Origin: Sternotherus odoratus
Lineage: Eukaryota; Chordata; Testudines; Kinosternidae
Assembly: GCA_032164245.1 (NCBI GenBank)
Contig: JAVMKO010000003.1
Coordinates: forward strand, 35,401,390 to 35,465,389
Direction: 5' to 3'
DNA: 64,000 nt
In this document: positions 21,249-32,889 of the stretch, in pieces
Layout of the letters: each line of letters begins with the position of its first letter
How positions within the stretch are numbered: position 1 is the first letter of the stretch
Position numbers and translations under genes: made by a program
Notes under the pieces: model-generated
The model's database searches: none
Told to the model about the DNA's origin: nothing
What the model saw: the letters and a program-made list of their open reading frames with translations, nothing else

Positions 21249-22908
21249 TTACCATGAATTTTTTCTTGTATACTGGGCTTGGAATTTCACCATAAACTAA
21301 TGGATTTAACATTCTTACCCTTAAAACATTGTAAATTGCCATATTTTCCTTCCTCTTGCTTTGATTGGTCATTAGTATCATTATAAAAGTTTTATGCTCT
21401 TAGATCTTAAGTTGCTGCTAAGTCGTTTTGTAAGACTGAAAGCTTTTATTAGCAAGTTATCTCCCATATGAGAGTCAGTCCACTTTGGTCCCATGTGAAT
21501 TATTAATGTTCATTTAACACGTATTATACTTGGTTCTTGATTTATGATCATAACTAAAATTGACTCAGAAGTTTGATATGGTGCATGATTCTCAATTTTG
21601 TTGTGTCTTTTGCAGAAAAGTTCAGACTTCTTTGTTCCTCTTGTTTATTGTAACCGATTCTGGTGAGATCTGGGATTTTCAAAGCCTGTCAAATGTTGGC
21701 TTTTAGGGTGAAGAACCCTAAAGTTGAATTTAATTTGTGCATAATAAATTGCTACAATAAGTTTTCTTAGCTTAATTACAAAAGCCTTTTGGGAGTTAAA
21801 CTGATGTGAAATTAAGGGTCATGGGACTACCACAAACTTCTGGAGGTTATAGTGATAAAATGCATCTGTTTCTTCTCAAAAGCGGCAGCTCAATAAATTG
21901 TTCTTATCCACTGGTGTACTGAAGTAGTTGCAGTGACATTGTGTGTCTAAAAAATAAAAAAAATGGATTAGTCACATTAAACCCTAAAATGAATTGCATA
22001 ATAAAAATAGTTCAAGTAGCTGGCATGATTGCTTGCATTTGAGCATTTTGTATAAATGTGCTGGAGAGCACAGTTTAAAAATGGTCCTGGGGCTGAGAGC
22101 AAGGGGCTTGGGATGGGGTGGGGAAAGTATCTTTTAGCTACAGATAAGAAAGTAGCACAGCAGCCTTGGGTGCAGACCAATCTGGCCATCCAGCTGCAAG
22201 GGTGAGTTGGTGCAGATATGAGTAAAGGGATTTAGGTTTACATAGTGAGGAAACCTTGATGCGTAGGAAGGTTTAGAACTTTGGTTTAGGTGAGTTAAAC
22301 TTATGCTGTACTGAGAAGCTAGAGGGTGAAGTAAGGGTACACACGCATTGGCATTTGCTGGGGAGAGGCAGCATCAGTGTTCAGATACATGGAATTTCTT
22401 TGCCACAAAATAAGTTTCTTTTTAGGTTTGATTTTAAGAAATCACATTGTTTTTGAGTAGCAAATCATGAGGAATCAAATCCCCCTTTGTTTAGCTGTAT
22501 GACTAAAACTGCAAAAACTTTGAAACATTTTTTCCGTTTGTTTCTATTGATCTACATATGTTCTATTCCCTTTTTGTTAGCAGTACTGTAATGGGATAAT
22601 GTAGTCCTTGGCTATTTTACAATGACATTGGGAGCTAATCAATATTCTTCTACAGAGTTTGATAATAGTTGTAAAAATGCCATATGGTTTTTCACAATGG
22701 TTTTGAAATGATATTTTAGACTGGTTGGGATTTTGTTTATGTTTTTACTTAATTGTGTATAAATAAGTGTCAGGAAGAGCTATTTGTTCCTTTATAGAAT
22801 AAAATTATAAAATAAAACTTGAAATGATAAATGTACACTGTAAAAGTTCCACCATACTGCAGAACAATATTTTAAATATCTTTTAAAGGTAAATGGATAC
22901 ATTCATAT
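21249..22908. other. Unassigned AT-rich intronic sequence
   Basis: No exon or named repeat recognised. Weakly GC-richer patch at 22080-22200 without family signature. Confidence 0.35.
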
Positions 22909-23165
22909 ATTGCAGCAGTTCTCAAACTTTAGCAACCCAGGGACCCCCATTTTGATTTTAAAATTTTGGGGGTCCTGCCCCCCCTCCTTCAAGGCCCCAC
23001 CCTCACCCCATCCCTCTCAATCCATTCCCCCTCCCTCCTTCACTCTCTCTCTCCCTCATGCTCACTCACTTTCACCACGGTGGGGTAGGAGGTTGGGGTG
23101 CGGGTGTGGGGTGCAGGCTCTGTTGTACAATTGGGTTGATGGATTATTGGGGGGGGTTCCACCCT
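22909..23165. mobile_element. hAT-type repeat, one end only
   Basis: The left end CAGCAGTTCTCAAACTTTAG followed by 'ACCCAGGGACCCCC' is the classic 'CAGTGGTTCTCAAACTTT...GACCCC' terminus of hAT elements. The right portion is C/G-rich ('CCCCCCTCCTTCAAGGCCCC') and ends near GGGGGGGTTCCACC without the matching terminus. Non-coding. Confidence 0.6.
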
Positions 23166-23378
23166 GGATAAGATAATGGATAAAATTTTCAAAAGCATTT
23201 GGGTCACTTAGAAGCCTAAATCCCCCCTTTGACTTAGGTGCTTTTGAAAATGGTATGTAAGTTCCGAAGTCATTTGAACATTTTGCACTTTATCTTTATT
23301 ATTTAGTATTTATTTGGAGAATGTTTTTTTTACCATGTAAAAATTACTTACAAGACTCGATTGTATTTTTTTTGTTAG

Positions 23379-23502
23379 AGTTTCTGTGTAAGGAATGCCC
23401 AAAAGTTCATATTTACCTTGATCGGATCGAATTGAAAGATATTCCAGAAGAGCAGATGTATATGAGAAGATGGCTTCATGAACGCTTTGAAATAAAGGAT
23501 AA
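23379..23502 (+). CDS. AGPAT5: AGPAT5, penultimate coding exon
   Basis: This 124-bp exon encodes 'EFLCKECPKVHIYLDRIELK' and then 'IPEEQMYMRRWLHERFEIKD', matching the AGPAT5 segment after the acyltransferase core. The acceptor is TTTTTTTGTTAG with AG at 23377-23378 and the donor is GTGAGT from 23503. The first Glu codon is completed from the exon ending at 7354, and the exon ends on AA, the first two bases of a Lys codon completed by the G at 25043. Phases agree at both joints, which supports all three exon borders. The MRRWLHERFEIKDK helix is a conserved part of this lysophospholipid acyltransferase group and follows the lipid-binding domain. No disruption seen. Confidence 0.95.
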
Positions 23503-23755
23503 GTGAGTAGCGATAATCATGTCACAGCTGAGACTTAAGATTTGATATACTTCAAAGTAACTTATTTTTAGTATTAACACAATGAACAGTCTTAGACCTT
23601 CTAAACATTTCCATGGACCAGATCACCCACTCTTCTAAGAACCCCATGGTAGGGGGCGACTGGAAGCAAACTCGAAGTTTTGCTTTTTGACAGTTTCACC
23701 CTGATTGTTCCATTGATGGAGGTGGATAATGTTTCCCACATTGTGTTTGTGTGTG
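23503..23755. other. Last AGPAT5 intron, first part
   Basis: Intronic sequence after the GTGAGT donor. The intron is 1540 bp long (23503-25042) and contains a TCAC microsatellite and an antisense MIR. Confidence 0.6.
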
Positions 23756-23788
23756 TCACTCACTCACTCACTCACTCACTCACTCACA
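23756..23788 (+). repeat. (TCAC)n microsatellite
   Basis: Eight near-perfect tetranucleotide units of TCAC in the last AGPAT5 intron. It produces the Ser/Leu/Thr/His repeat frames seen in translation, which are not genes. Confidence 0.9.
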
Positions 23789-24139
23789 CCTGGCATACTT
23801 ACAGAGGTCTGTGTCTCCACAGCAGCTTAGCTTCCCTTCCAGTTCTCTCTCATTCCCATTCAGCGTGGTTCAACAGGAACTGGCCTGCGAGGGTTTTCTC
23901 AGTTGGCAGCTACTCCTAGATATCAATAGGTGATTACTAATTCATCTAGTGGGTTCCTACCCTTCTAAGTACCTGCATACATCTTATAAGTGAAAGGCTG
24001 TCACTTGTGATTCAATGGGTCCTGTAGGGATATATACCATTTCAAACTCACAAGGCTATAATTGTTCCTGGTGTAACTTCATTGAGGTCTATGTATAGAT
24101 GAATTTGATCTTTGAGCCCATGTATAAGGCAACTATAAA

Positions 24140-24385
24140 TCTAGGCATATCACCATTATCACCATAGTGTCTGAGCATCTCACAACCCTTAATACATTTT
24201 CTCTTCACCACACTCCTGTGAGGTAGGAAAGTACTGTTATCCCTATTGTGCAGATACAGGACTGAGTCACGGGCAGAAATGGTGACTTGTACAAGGTTAC
24301 ACAGGAAGTGTCTGGAGCCAGGAACTCAATGGAGGTCTCTAGTCCCACTTCAGTGCCCCGTTTACTAGATCATCCTTCCTACCTA
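24140..24385 (-). mobile_element. MIR-type SINE, antisense
   Basis: On the + strand it reads in order 'GAGCATCTCACAACCCTTAA', 'CCTGTGAGGTAGGAAAGTAC', 'TTATCCCTATTGTGCAGATA', 'AAGGTTACACAGGAAGTGTC' and 'CTAGATCATCCTTCCTAC'. This is the reverse complement of a near full-length MIR/CORE-SINE. It lies in the last intron of AGPAT5. Confidence 0.75.
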
Positions 24386-25042
24386 GATACATTATTGCCT
24401 GACATATGAATTTTAGGGATATGAAACATTCAGTATTTTCAGAATTTAGTTACATGCTAAAATATTACTCTCCAAAAACAGTAGAAGGAAACTGTTTTTG
24501 TTGCTGAGCCAATAAGCAATATCCACTGTAGACATTTTGACTTCAACATGTAAGGATAAAATGTTGGTGTTTCTTTCCAAAACCCTTTAAGTCTCTTGAG
24601 ACTTCATTATCTTCCCTGTTTTGTTACATGCAGACACTTTTCCTTTTGTTCAGAGTTGCTTTTGTTATGAATTATGGACAATAAATATTATTTAATTTAA
24701 TATTTATTTTACAGGATTGGGAACTTGTTTTGCTAGGTGCTGAGTAAATATAAATGTAGACACAATAATATACATTGAAAAGAATTGTTTTCAGGGTTAG
24801 CATGGGATAACAGGAAAAATCATTTGTGTTGTTTTAAGGGATTAAGTTTAAGTACCCAGGTTCAGAGCATAACTTAAGTTGATAGACAACATACTACAGG
24901 TATATTGTCAATTATTACAAAACTGTTGCTATATCCACTGCTAAATAAGTATTTGATAGGTAATATAGGATAAGATATAAAATTATTAGATGAAATAAAA
25001 CTGCTTTAAACATGAACTAACACATGAATTTGTCTTTAACAG
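24386..25042. other. Last AGPAT5 intron, 3' part
   Basis: AT-rich sequence ending in TTTGTCTTTAACAG, the acceptor for the terminal exon (AG at 25041-25042). No repeat recognised. Confidence 0.6.
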
Positions 25043-25268
25043 GTTACTAATAGAGTTTTATGATGCAAAGGATTCTAAAAGAAGAAACAAGTTCCCAGGA
25101 AAATGTGTTCATTCTAAACTAAGCCTCAAGAAAACTTTACCATCCTTGCTGTTTCTAGGTGGCCTGACTGCTAGTATGCTTCTGACAGAATCTGGAAGGA
25201 AACTTTATGTAAAAACATGGATATATGGAATTTTAATTGGCTACCTATGGGTTAGTGTTAAAGCATAA
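25043..25268 (+). CDS. AGPAT5: AGPAT5, terminal coding exon with stop
   Basis: The exon encodes 'LLIEFYDAKDSKRRNKFPGK' and, near the end, 'TWIYGILIGYLWVSVKA' before TAA at 25266-25268. It completes a Lys codon begun at 23502. It matches the AGPAT5 C-terminus: a charged linker, then a hydrophobic stretch 'LPSLLFLGGLTASMLL' and a second one 'WIYGILIGYLWVSV', together likely membrane segments that anchor the enzyme in the mitochondrial membrane. The C-terminal VKA is close to the usual mammalian ending. From the exon at 7193 to this stop there are about 170 codons with no frameshift, so the gene looks functional. Confidence 0.95.
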
Positions 25269-25354
25269 GTAGATGCTGGTCTCCAGGGAGAGAAATGTGC
25301 TCTCTTATCTTGCACATTGCACCAAACTTTCTCCTGAATTTATAAAGAAATGTA

Positions 25355-25360
25355 AATAAA
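25355..25360 (+). promoter_or_regulatory. AGPAT5: Polyadenylation signal AATAAA, proximal
   Basis: Canonical hexamer 87 bp after the stop codon, followed by 'GCCTTATTGATTGAACATTG', only weakly GU-rich. Confidence 0.5.
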
Positions 25361-27736
25361 GCCTTATTGATTGAACATTGGATAAATTGGAATTTGTGAC
25401 TTACACCTCTGTGTGGTTGGTCTGGGGAAAATATACTTAGTTTTACAAATTTGCTACTGATTTTGCTGTAAAAATGACAGATAAACTGAGTTTTATTACA
25501 CATTGCTTTCCCCGTGAATGAACATCCATCTGTATCTGCTGAAGATTAGTGGAAGTATGTCTTTATAGATACATAACTTAAGTGGACCAGTGAATGTATT
25601 TACTAACATTAATTTAGGGGATATATATATTCTTCTACTATTATTATTCAAGTTTAATTTTTGTTACTTTTCAGTTCATTGCAGCAACTCAGTTATATCT
25701 ATCCTAGCTGCATTAAAGCAAAGCTAATTTTCTTCAGTATCTTGCTTTTCAGTTTTATCTAAATATATTCCTCAGAAGCTGATAAAGTCAGTTTGTAAAT
25801 CATGAAATGTTATGCAAGGCAGAGAAAAAGTTCCTAAGAACCCGCTGTTCATTGGGAAGAAGTTTTGTTTATCTAGTGCATGGTCTTTTGATTGTATTGC
25901 ATTATTACCTGATTTAATTATTTTACATATGCAAAACATTTAATTATAATTAATATTATTGAGCCAACAGCTTACTTTGTGCACCCTGTGTTTTGTGCAG
26001 AAGAGAATATATGCAGTATAATGAAATGTTAAATTTAATTGTGGGCCAACCAGATTGTAGCCTACCTTATGTCTAAATCGTCAATAGTTTGTTGAAGATT
26101 CAGCTCAGCTAATAGAACTGTAGAGTGTATGTGCCATAAACAGCATGAACATTCAGAAGTTTCCTGTTACCTCATCATTATCTCAAAGCAAATTGAAGTA
26201 ATCTGTATAATATATAGTAATACTTTTACTTTATCAGGAGTGTATATTATGGTAACAAGGAACTTTCAGATGGTCCTACTAAACTTAAAGCATGTGCCTT
26301 TGTCTGCTAATCTATGATTTAGCCTGATATTCATTGTCAAGAAATCATTTAGTGTTATAATATTACATTAGACTTTCACAGCGTCCTAGTTGATGTACAC
26401 TTCAGATGGATTGAAGATTTTGATGTTGATACATATGGCTTGCACGGTAGAATAATTGTGAAAGAAATGCATATCTGACCAGTATTTCACCTGCTTGAAA
26501 ATATACATTTTAAAAACCCCTTGTTGTCAGCAGGCCTATGGTTCCCCAGGCTATTGTGTCTGTGTATTACGTGGGGAAGTTCCATTTCCTCTCATCCAGG
26601 AAATAGGCTATCTGCACTAGGGTCCAGATAGAGAAAAGGATCCTCAAGACCTTGAGTATGCTTTTATCTCACTTCTCCAAGCTTTAAATGTGCATCTCTT
26701 ATTAGCTTTAATGGCATTTACATGGCATAAGCTCCTTACGCATTAAAATAATAATATACATCTTGAAATTATCATTGTTTTCAAATTCCATTGTAGTCAG
26801 AATAATTGAACAAGTGCTTGCTTTTAATACATATTTTTTTAAAAAAATTATAGAAGAATATTTACAAGTCCACCTTAAAAATGATCCAGTACAATTTTCA
26901 GTTTGCAATTCTGTATCCTTCCATAATGGATTTTGTCACTGGGCATATTTATATCATTCATTTATGCAGGAGGTGTTGATGAGCAATCTTAAAACAATGA
27001 CCGGGAACAGTGTTTAGAACAATATTGTGAGGCTCTGAAACCATGGAAAAATAAGCCATTTTATGTAATAGGCAAACGTGCGTCCCATGTGCGTCATACA
27101 GCTTGTGCTGTTCTCAACGGAATGGCCAATGGATACAATCAGAACGCAGTGTTCTCCTGGTAATCTGACTTTGATGTATGAAATGTAAATTTACAATGAA
27201 TCCTCACTGTGTCATGTTTTTATGTAACAGTCCAAAAGTTAAGAATAACACTTAACTGTACAACAAAAATAAATGCAAACTGCTTAACTCACTTGTAGCA
27301 GAATTACTGCTGTTTTGGAGGTCCTAATAACTACAATGTTGGCTCTCTCATGTTAAACTATCTGGAATATAATCGATTCAGTGGAACAAAGCAACTGGCC
27401 TGTTTATTTTGAATGTCATTCTCTTTGCTATTCTTACAGAATTTTTTTCTCACAATTAGTTTATACATTTTTGAAAATTGATATGAATTTGCTCATGTAT
27501 TGGGTGTTCAGAGCTTTGTATGCAATTTTTTAATATGCACTGATGTCAACTTGAAGTATTTCTTTATTAAAAAGGAAAGAGCCAGATGCTCATTCAACTT
27601 CTTTGCTGTTCTTGTTTGAAGTCATTTTTTAAGCTTTTATGTATGTAACTGTTTACAGTTGAATTCTTCTTTACAAAAACAGTCAACGGGCATAATTCTA
27701 ACACTCCAGTAAAAAGGTTTGTGTGAACAAAAGTCA

Positions 27737-27742
27737 AATAAA
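27737..27742 (+). promoter_or_regulatory. AGPAT5: Polyadenylation signal AATAAA, distal
   Basis: Canonical hexamer followed by a U/GU-rich stretch ('TGTCTTTCCTTTCTGTG') about 10-25 bp on, as expected for a cleavage site. It closes the repeat-free block after AGPAT5. Confidence 0.55.
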
Positions 27743-27874
27743 AATGCCCTTGTCTTTCCTTTCTGTGCGGCTAAAAAATTTCAGAAATGTGGAATGTTTT
27801 ATAAATGCCCATGTTCAGTTCTAAAGCGGTGGTTAGACTGTGATAGTAGCTTCCCAACTGAGAATGCCTGCAGA

Positions 27875-28060
27875 TTTTGTATCTAATATTATTAATCATG
27901 TTTATTACAGCAATGCCTAAGGACCAACAAAGAGTGGGGTTCTGTACAGAGTAGTTGACAATACCTGCCTCCCGAAGAGCTTGCAGTCTAAATAGGCCAG
28001 GCAGACAGAGAGTGGGGGGATGGGGAGGAATAACATGCAAAGCAGAGTGATGGCACAAGC
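27875..28060. mobile_element. Ancient SINE/LINE tail-like repeat
   Basis: 'TTACAGCAATGCCTAAGGAC', 'CCTGCCTCCCGAAGAGCTTG' and 'CAGTCTAAATAGGCCAGGCA' form a well-known interspersed pattern in turtle and crocodile DNA (in reverse it reads as the 'CTCTTTGGGGCAGGGACTG' tail of MIR-like elements, also visible at 57445-57480). Antisense orientation is likely. Confidence 0.5.
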
Positions 28061-28574
28061 CATCACTTAAGTGCCATGACTTTTTTGCGAGGGGAGTTCA
28101 TTAGGAGGGGATAAGCTAAAGGGAAAGGCAGATGAGTGAGTATGACAGGGCAGGAGAAGGGGCAGGTGTGGAGAGAAGTTAAGTTGAGGAGACGGGGAGG
28201 TAGGCTTGGAGCAAACAGCCAATTAGCACAGAGCAGAGGAAGTCCAGTCAAAACTAGAAAGTTCTCTCTGTTTCCAGCGTTGGCTGCTCCTGTAACTGCT
28301 CCTCCAGTCAAGTCTCTGGCTGGCTCCATGTGGAGTTTCTTCACCAAGGGGGTGTGTGGGTGTGAGAGAGAGAGAGAAGGGAAGCACTATCTGTGTCCTT
28401 GTGCCCCCAGAGTGGGGAGGAACTTTTCTTGCAACATTGTTCAGTTCTGTGTAGCTCAAAAGATATGATCGCTCTGTATAAATGCATGGTAGGGATAAAC
28501 AGCAGGGAGGGAGAGGAGTTATTTAAGCACCAGTGTGGACACAGAAACAAATGGATATACACTGCCCATCAAGT
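28061..28574. other. Unassigned GA-rich sequence
   Basis: Purine-rich blocks ('GAGAGAGAGAGAAGGGAAG' near 28362) without a recognised family. A pyrimidine-rich segment at 50860-50960 resembles its reverse complement, suggesting a shared repeat, but the similarity is low-complexity. Confidence 0.3.
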
Positions 28575-29125
28575 TTAGCTTGAAATTAAACAAATGTTTT
28601 TAACCATCATGGAAGTGAACTTCTGGAACAGCCTTCCAAAGAGAGCAGTGGGGGCAAAAAACCTAATTGGCTTCTAGATACATTTGTGAAGGGGGTGGTA
28701 TGATAAGACTGCCTGCAATGACGTGAATCCAGTCTGCAATTGCTAGTAGCAAATATCCCCAATCGCCTGGTAAGGGACACTAGATGGGGAGGGCTCTGAG
28801 TTACTATGGAGAATTCTTTCCCAGTTATCTGGCTGATGGATCTTGCAAAAATGATCAGGATCCAACTGACCACCATATTTGGAATCAGGAAGGAATTTTC
28901 TCCCAGGTGAGATGGGCAGAGACCCTGGGTTTTTTCCCCCTCCTCTGCATTGTGCACGGGTCACTTGCAGGTTTAAATTAGAGTAAATAGTGCATTCTTT
29001 GTAACTTGACATCTTTAAATTATGATTTGAGGACTTCAGTAACTCGGCCAGAGGTCTATTAGAGGAGTGGGAGGTGAAGTTCTGTGTCCTACAATGTACA
29101 GGTCAGACTGATGATCATAAGGATT
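28575..29125 (+). mobile_element. CR1 LINE, 3' end fragment
   Basis: Ordered CR1 landmarks are present: 'GAACTTCTGGAACAGCCTTC', 'CAGTTATCTGGCTGATGGAT', 'CCATATTTGGAATCAGGAAG', 'GAATTTTCTCCCAGGTGAGA', 'GCACGGGTCACTTGCAG', 'GATTTGAGGACTTCAGTAAC' and 'GGTCAGACTGATGATCATAA'. This is a different CR1 subfamily from that at 1950. It is 5'-truncated and noncoding. Confidence 0.75.
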
Positions 29126-29134
29126 CTGGTCTTA

Positions 29135-29217
29135 ATCTATGAGTCCATGAAAGCTTGTCTCTCACAAATGGAAGTTGGTCCAATAAAAGATATTACCTCA
29201 CCCACCTTGTCTCTTAG
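29135..29217 (+). mobile_element. Penelope-like element 3' end, fragment
   Basis: Contains 'CCATGAAAGCTTGTCTCTCA', 'AGTTGGTCCAATAAAAGATA' and 'TTACCTCACCCACCTTGTCT', shared with the copy at 3538. The GAAAGC of the hammerhead-like core is present but the upstream CUGANGA part is cut off. Confidence 0.6.
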
Positions 29218-30028
29218 TTTGTCATGTTCAGTACTGCTAGATTTTGTGGGTGGTCATATATTTTAGGGGGGGGGGGGTGAACAGTAAGGGACCGAAGTGG
29301 GGATTGTGTGGGGCTTGTTTATTTTGGTGAAAAATAAATAATGGAAGGCGATTTAATTTGTATTTTTAATTTTGTTTTAATTTTTTTCCCTCACCCAGAG
29401 AATGAATCCCCTAGTCCGGAGACTGTAGGATTAACCATACCCACAAAGGCAATAGAAACAGCTAATAGGCTACAGATTTTATCACCTCCCCACCTTCTGC
29501 CTTATGAGCCTGGGAACTGCAGCACAGTGTTTTCCTGCTCACTCCAAATATAAGAATTTAAGTGGAAGTGGTGGTGGTTTTTGTGAGCTCACCCATGCCA
29601 GTATTTTTCTTCTTCTTTTTTTCATCAGGCCTGTCTCGCTGATGTGGAGTCCTGTGGTTCCAGTGAAAAGGAGCTTGGAGTGTTTTACAACAATTTGCTG
29701 AACATGAAATAAACCGGAATATTATTATGTTTGCCCAGGTGTGGTCCATGATGTAACTGAAGCAACAATATATATAGATAATTGAGTGAAAACCAATGAA
29801 AAATACCAGTTCATTTCATTAATTTAAAATCTACTGTAACTTACGGTAATTTAGTTCCCTATTTTGTCGTTCATGTAACCTTGTCTTCTGAGAAATGGTT
29901 TGGCTTCTTATATGTCTGTCTATGAGCTGTGTCCCTGTTCTGAAGGGGTCGTGACCCATAGTAATGGAATGGATTTTGCTGTTCTGTGTGTGAAAATGAA
30001 ATATTTACACCAGGTATATATCTATCTA
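29218..30028. other. Unassigned sequence with a 12-G run
   Basis: G-run at 29266-29277. No gene recognised. A (TCTA)n stretch at 30020-30031 merges into the start of the next Helitron and makes its exact first base uncertain by a few units. Confidence 0.35.
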
Positions 30029-30871
30029 TCTATATAAAACTCAAATGGTGTATGCGTGCGTGTATGTACGTTCACTTACTCCTTCCACACCGTTTGAGCT
30101 AGAGACTTGAAATTTGGTACAGTTATAGGTCTTAGGGTGCTAATCAGGGTAAGAGTAGAAAATTTTTCAAATCTCACCTCTGACGCCCCCCAGGGGTGAA
30201 ATTCTTTAAAGGCCAATCACATCAGCTGGGCAGCTGCTGTTCTCTGTGACATAGTTATGATGTCATAATACCCCCCTCCAATGGACCCCGCACTCGCTCA
30301 GCTCTCTGCCCCCTTCCCCCTCCAACGGACCCCGCATTCACTCAGCTCTCTGCCCGCTCCCCACCTCCGATGGACCTGAGTTGGGTTTGGTCGGGGGGTA
30401 AGGGAGCCGGGGGTGTTGGGTTTGGTCTGGGGGGGTGGGAAGGTGTCGGGGTGGGTGAGAGGTGAGGTGTTGGGGTTGGTCAGGGGGTGTTGGGTTTGGT
30501 GGGGGAGTTGGTTAGGGGGTGTTGGGTTTGGTGGGGGGGTGAGGAGAGGGGTCGGGGTTGGTCGAGGGGTAAGTGAGGTGTGGGTGTCGGGTTTGTGGTG
30601 GTAGGTAGGGGTGTCGGCTTTGGTTGGGGGGGGGAAATGAGATGGGTGTGTCAGGTTTGGTCTACGGGGGGTGAGGTGTGGGTGTTGGTCAGGGGGTGTT
30701 GGGGTTGGTAGGGGAGTGACGTGGCGGTGTTGGGTTTGGGTGGGGGGGTGAGGTGGGGGTGTCAGGTTTGCTCTCTACCCCCTCCCCCCTCCAACGGACC
30801 CCGCACTCGCTCAGCTCTCTGCCCCCTCCCCACCTCCGACGGACCCTAGCAACACCGGGTATTTTCGCTAG
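30029..30871 (+). mobile_element. Non-autonomous Helitron, third copy
   Basis: Starts TCTATATAAAACTC, with A at 30028, and ends ACACCGGGTATTTTCGCTAG at 30871, with T at 30872, giving the A-T Helitron target without duplication. It shares with the outer copy at 15058 the 5' 250 bp ('GAGCTAGAGACTTGAAATTT', 'GGGGTGAAATTCTTTAAAGG'), the G-rich minisatellite (30380-30760) and the 3' end. At 843 bp it lacks any Rep/helicase. Confidence 0.8.
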
Positions 30872-31640
30872 TTAAACATACATTCCACTAGCAATGAGGT
30901 TGTGTGGGGAATAATATCAAAGGAACATACTATTGATTTTGAATGTGCACAATAAGTAAATATTGAAATTGGAACCATCCCTTCTAAATGGTCACTTGTA
31001 TCTGGTTCATGTTTATACAGTGAAAACTTACCCTTATTAGTTATCTTTGTACAGACTGAATATTTCTCGGCTGCTCTTTAATTTTTTTATCTTGTATAAA
31101 ATTAAGTCTCCAATAGAAACAACTCTGCTTTTTGTTAGATTCTCAATGTGACTACAAATTCGATGTAGGATTTTCCATCAAACCAGAATTAACCTAACCT
31201 ACAAACCTGATTGCATTATCTGTGTGTGTTTTATGGCAGCCACGACCAGGGGAGTCCACAATAGTTCAGCTCCATTGGCCAGAGCTAATACAGAGCCTCT
31301 GTGCAGAATATCCTAGCCAGTTGTTGATGTCCCAGAAGCCATATGGGGGGAGGGGGAAGCCAGCTCTTATTTTGTGTTCTGTTGAATTTAATGGACTTGG
31401 TGTCAGGGCTGAGGGAGGAGAGTCAGTGGAGTGTCCAGCTGATCCCAGAAGGGTCTCAGACTGGTAGATATCCTTGCATCATCTCACCAGCACATTTTCA
31501 ACGTGATGCACAGGTAATTATACACATCGAGTCTTGATGTTATGAGCACTCTCCTTTTTTTAAGCCTTTGGAACCTTGATTACAGAGTTTTAGGTCATTT
31601 ATTTAAAAAAAAATATGGTGTGTGAATTTGTGCTAGTAAA
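30872..31640. other. Unassigned sequence
   Basis: No gene or named repeat. The frame at 31222-31467 has no recognisable domain and lies in ordinary sequence. Confidence 0.35.
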
Positions 31641-32261
31641 ATAGAAGATTGACAGCCCTGCAAAATGAGGGATGTGCTGGTGCAAGCTTCCCTGCTGATG
31701 TGCTTCAACCATAACCTTAAAGGGATTGCCTCTAGGGATGAGAAATCAGTTCAGTCACTATAGAGTAGCTATAGATCTGGCTAGGCCGGATGAAGCTTGC
31801 ATATAGCTTGATTTGGGTGCAAGGCTAAGTTGTAAACAAGGAGTGACAGGCTGTGTACAGGAAATGGTATTTTCAGATGAGTTGAGATAATTGGGAACCC
31901 CCTGAACTGATAAGCTTCAAATGCAGATGAGGTGAAGACATAAGTGATTGGTCCTTACATGATCTATACGATGTCCAAACCAATTAGATTGAAGAAGTAT
32001 AGATGTTAGTAGCTAGTAAAAAGGTGCATTGTGTGATATGGCTTGGAATTGTGGTGTTACCTGTACCTAAGTCTCTTGTATCAGGGCCTGGCCAGCATGG
32101 GCTTAGGGCTGTTTCATGCCTAATAAAAGTAACCTGAGTGAGGAGCTGGAGTTGAAGTGAGGCTTTTTGGACCCCAAAAGGCTGGATAAAATGTTCTCTC
32201 AGAACTGGACAAGGTGCTTTGAATAAGCCAAGTGGAAAAGGTCTTGGAGGGAATCCCAACA
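31641..32261 (+). mobile_element. Possible LTR-like segment
   Basis: The right part has an LTR-like layout: AATAAAAG at 32122-32127 after 'GGGCTTAGGGCTGTTTCATG', and an end 'GAGGGAATCCCAACA' at 32261 that resembles a retroviral CA terminus with a primer-adjacent GGGA-TCCC. I could not find the left TG border or a target duplication, so this is tentative. Confidence 0.3.
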
Positions 32262-32889
32262 CATAGCCCATTCATTCCTTGGCCCCTCTTTTAGGACTGC
32301 TAATAAAGAAGCCAGTTAGTGTGATTAATGTGTGCGCATCTTTTCCCATGGACATTAACTTAGCCTGTATTAAATGACTGACTGGCTATCTACCAGCCAT
32401 CCCATAGTAACCACTTTCAATCTCCACCTGCCCAGGCTTCATTAAACCAGGAACTTGGAACTGAATGCTCTTTACTATCCTGTTACCCTCCCCAGGGCCT
32501 GTGCAGTCATCTGGGTTTAGTCATTTTATGAAACCTGATTTCATGTTGCTGTTTTTGGCTGGGGAAAGTTTCTGGGCTTTAGTGCACAACAAGGAAGGAG
32601 TGGAAGGAAATGTAGTTTTGTGAATTAAGGAAGCGTTTACCTATTCTCAGTAAATTGTAAGTGAGGACAGGTATATTCCGCCTAGCCATTTTAATTTTCT
32701 TGTATATCAACATAGCACCTGTGCCCCCAATCCAACATGGCTCCCCACTACCAGTTTCTGTGAAAAGATGTGGGTGTGTGCACACACACCTCTCTCCTCT
32801 ACTATTGCTAGTAGGAGAGTTCAAATTACCCAGCTGGAAGCTAGTTGTACTCTTCTTGTCCAGCTGTTTTCTGCAGCTGGCCTATGCTT
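32262..32889. other. Unassigned sequence
   Basis: No gene or named repeat recognised. Confidence 0.35.

Larger units (their letters stand above)
25269..27760 (+). other. AGPAT5: Probable long AGPAT5 3' UTR
   Basis: These 2.5 kb after the stop carry no recognisable mobile element, in contrast with the repeat-packed sequence on both sides. The first repeat-like sequence begins at about 27880. AATAAA signals occur at 25355-25360 (a short form, UTR about 110 bp) and 27737-27742 (a long form). Which is used cannot be seen from DNA alone. Confidence 0.5.
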
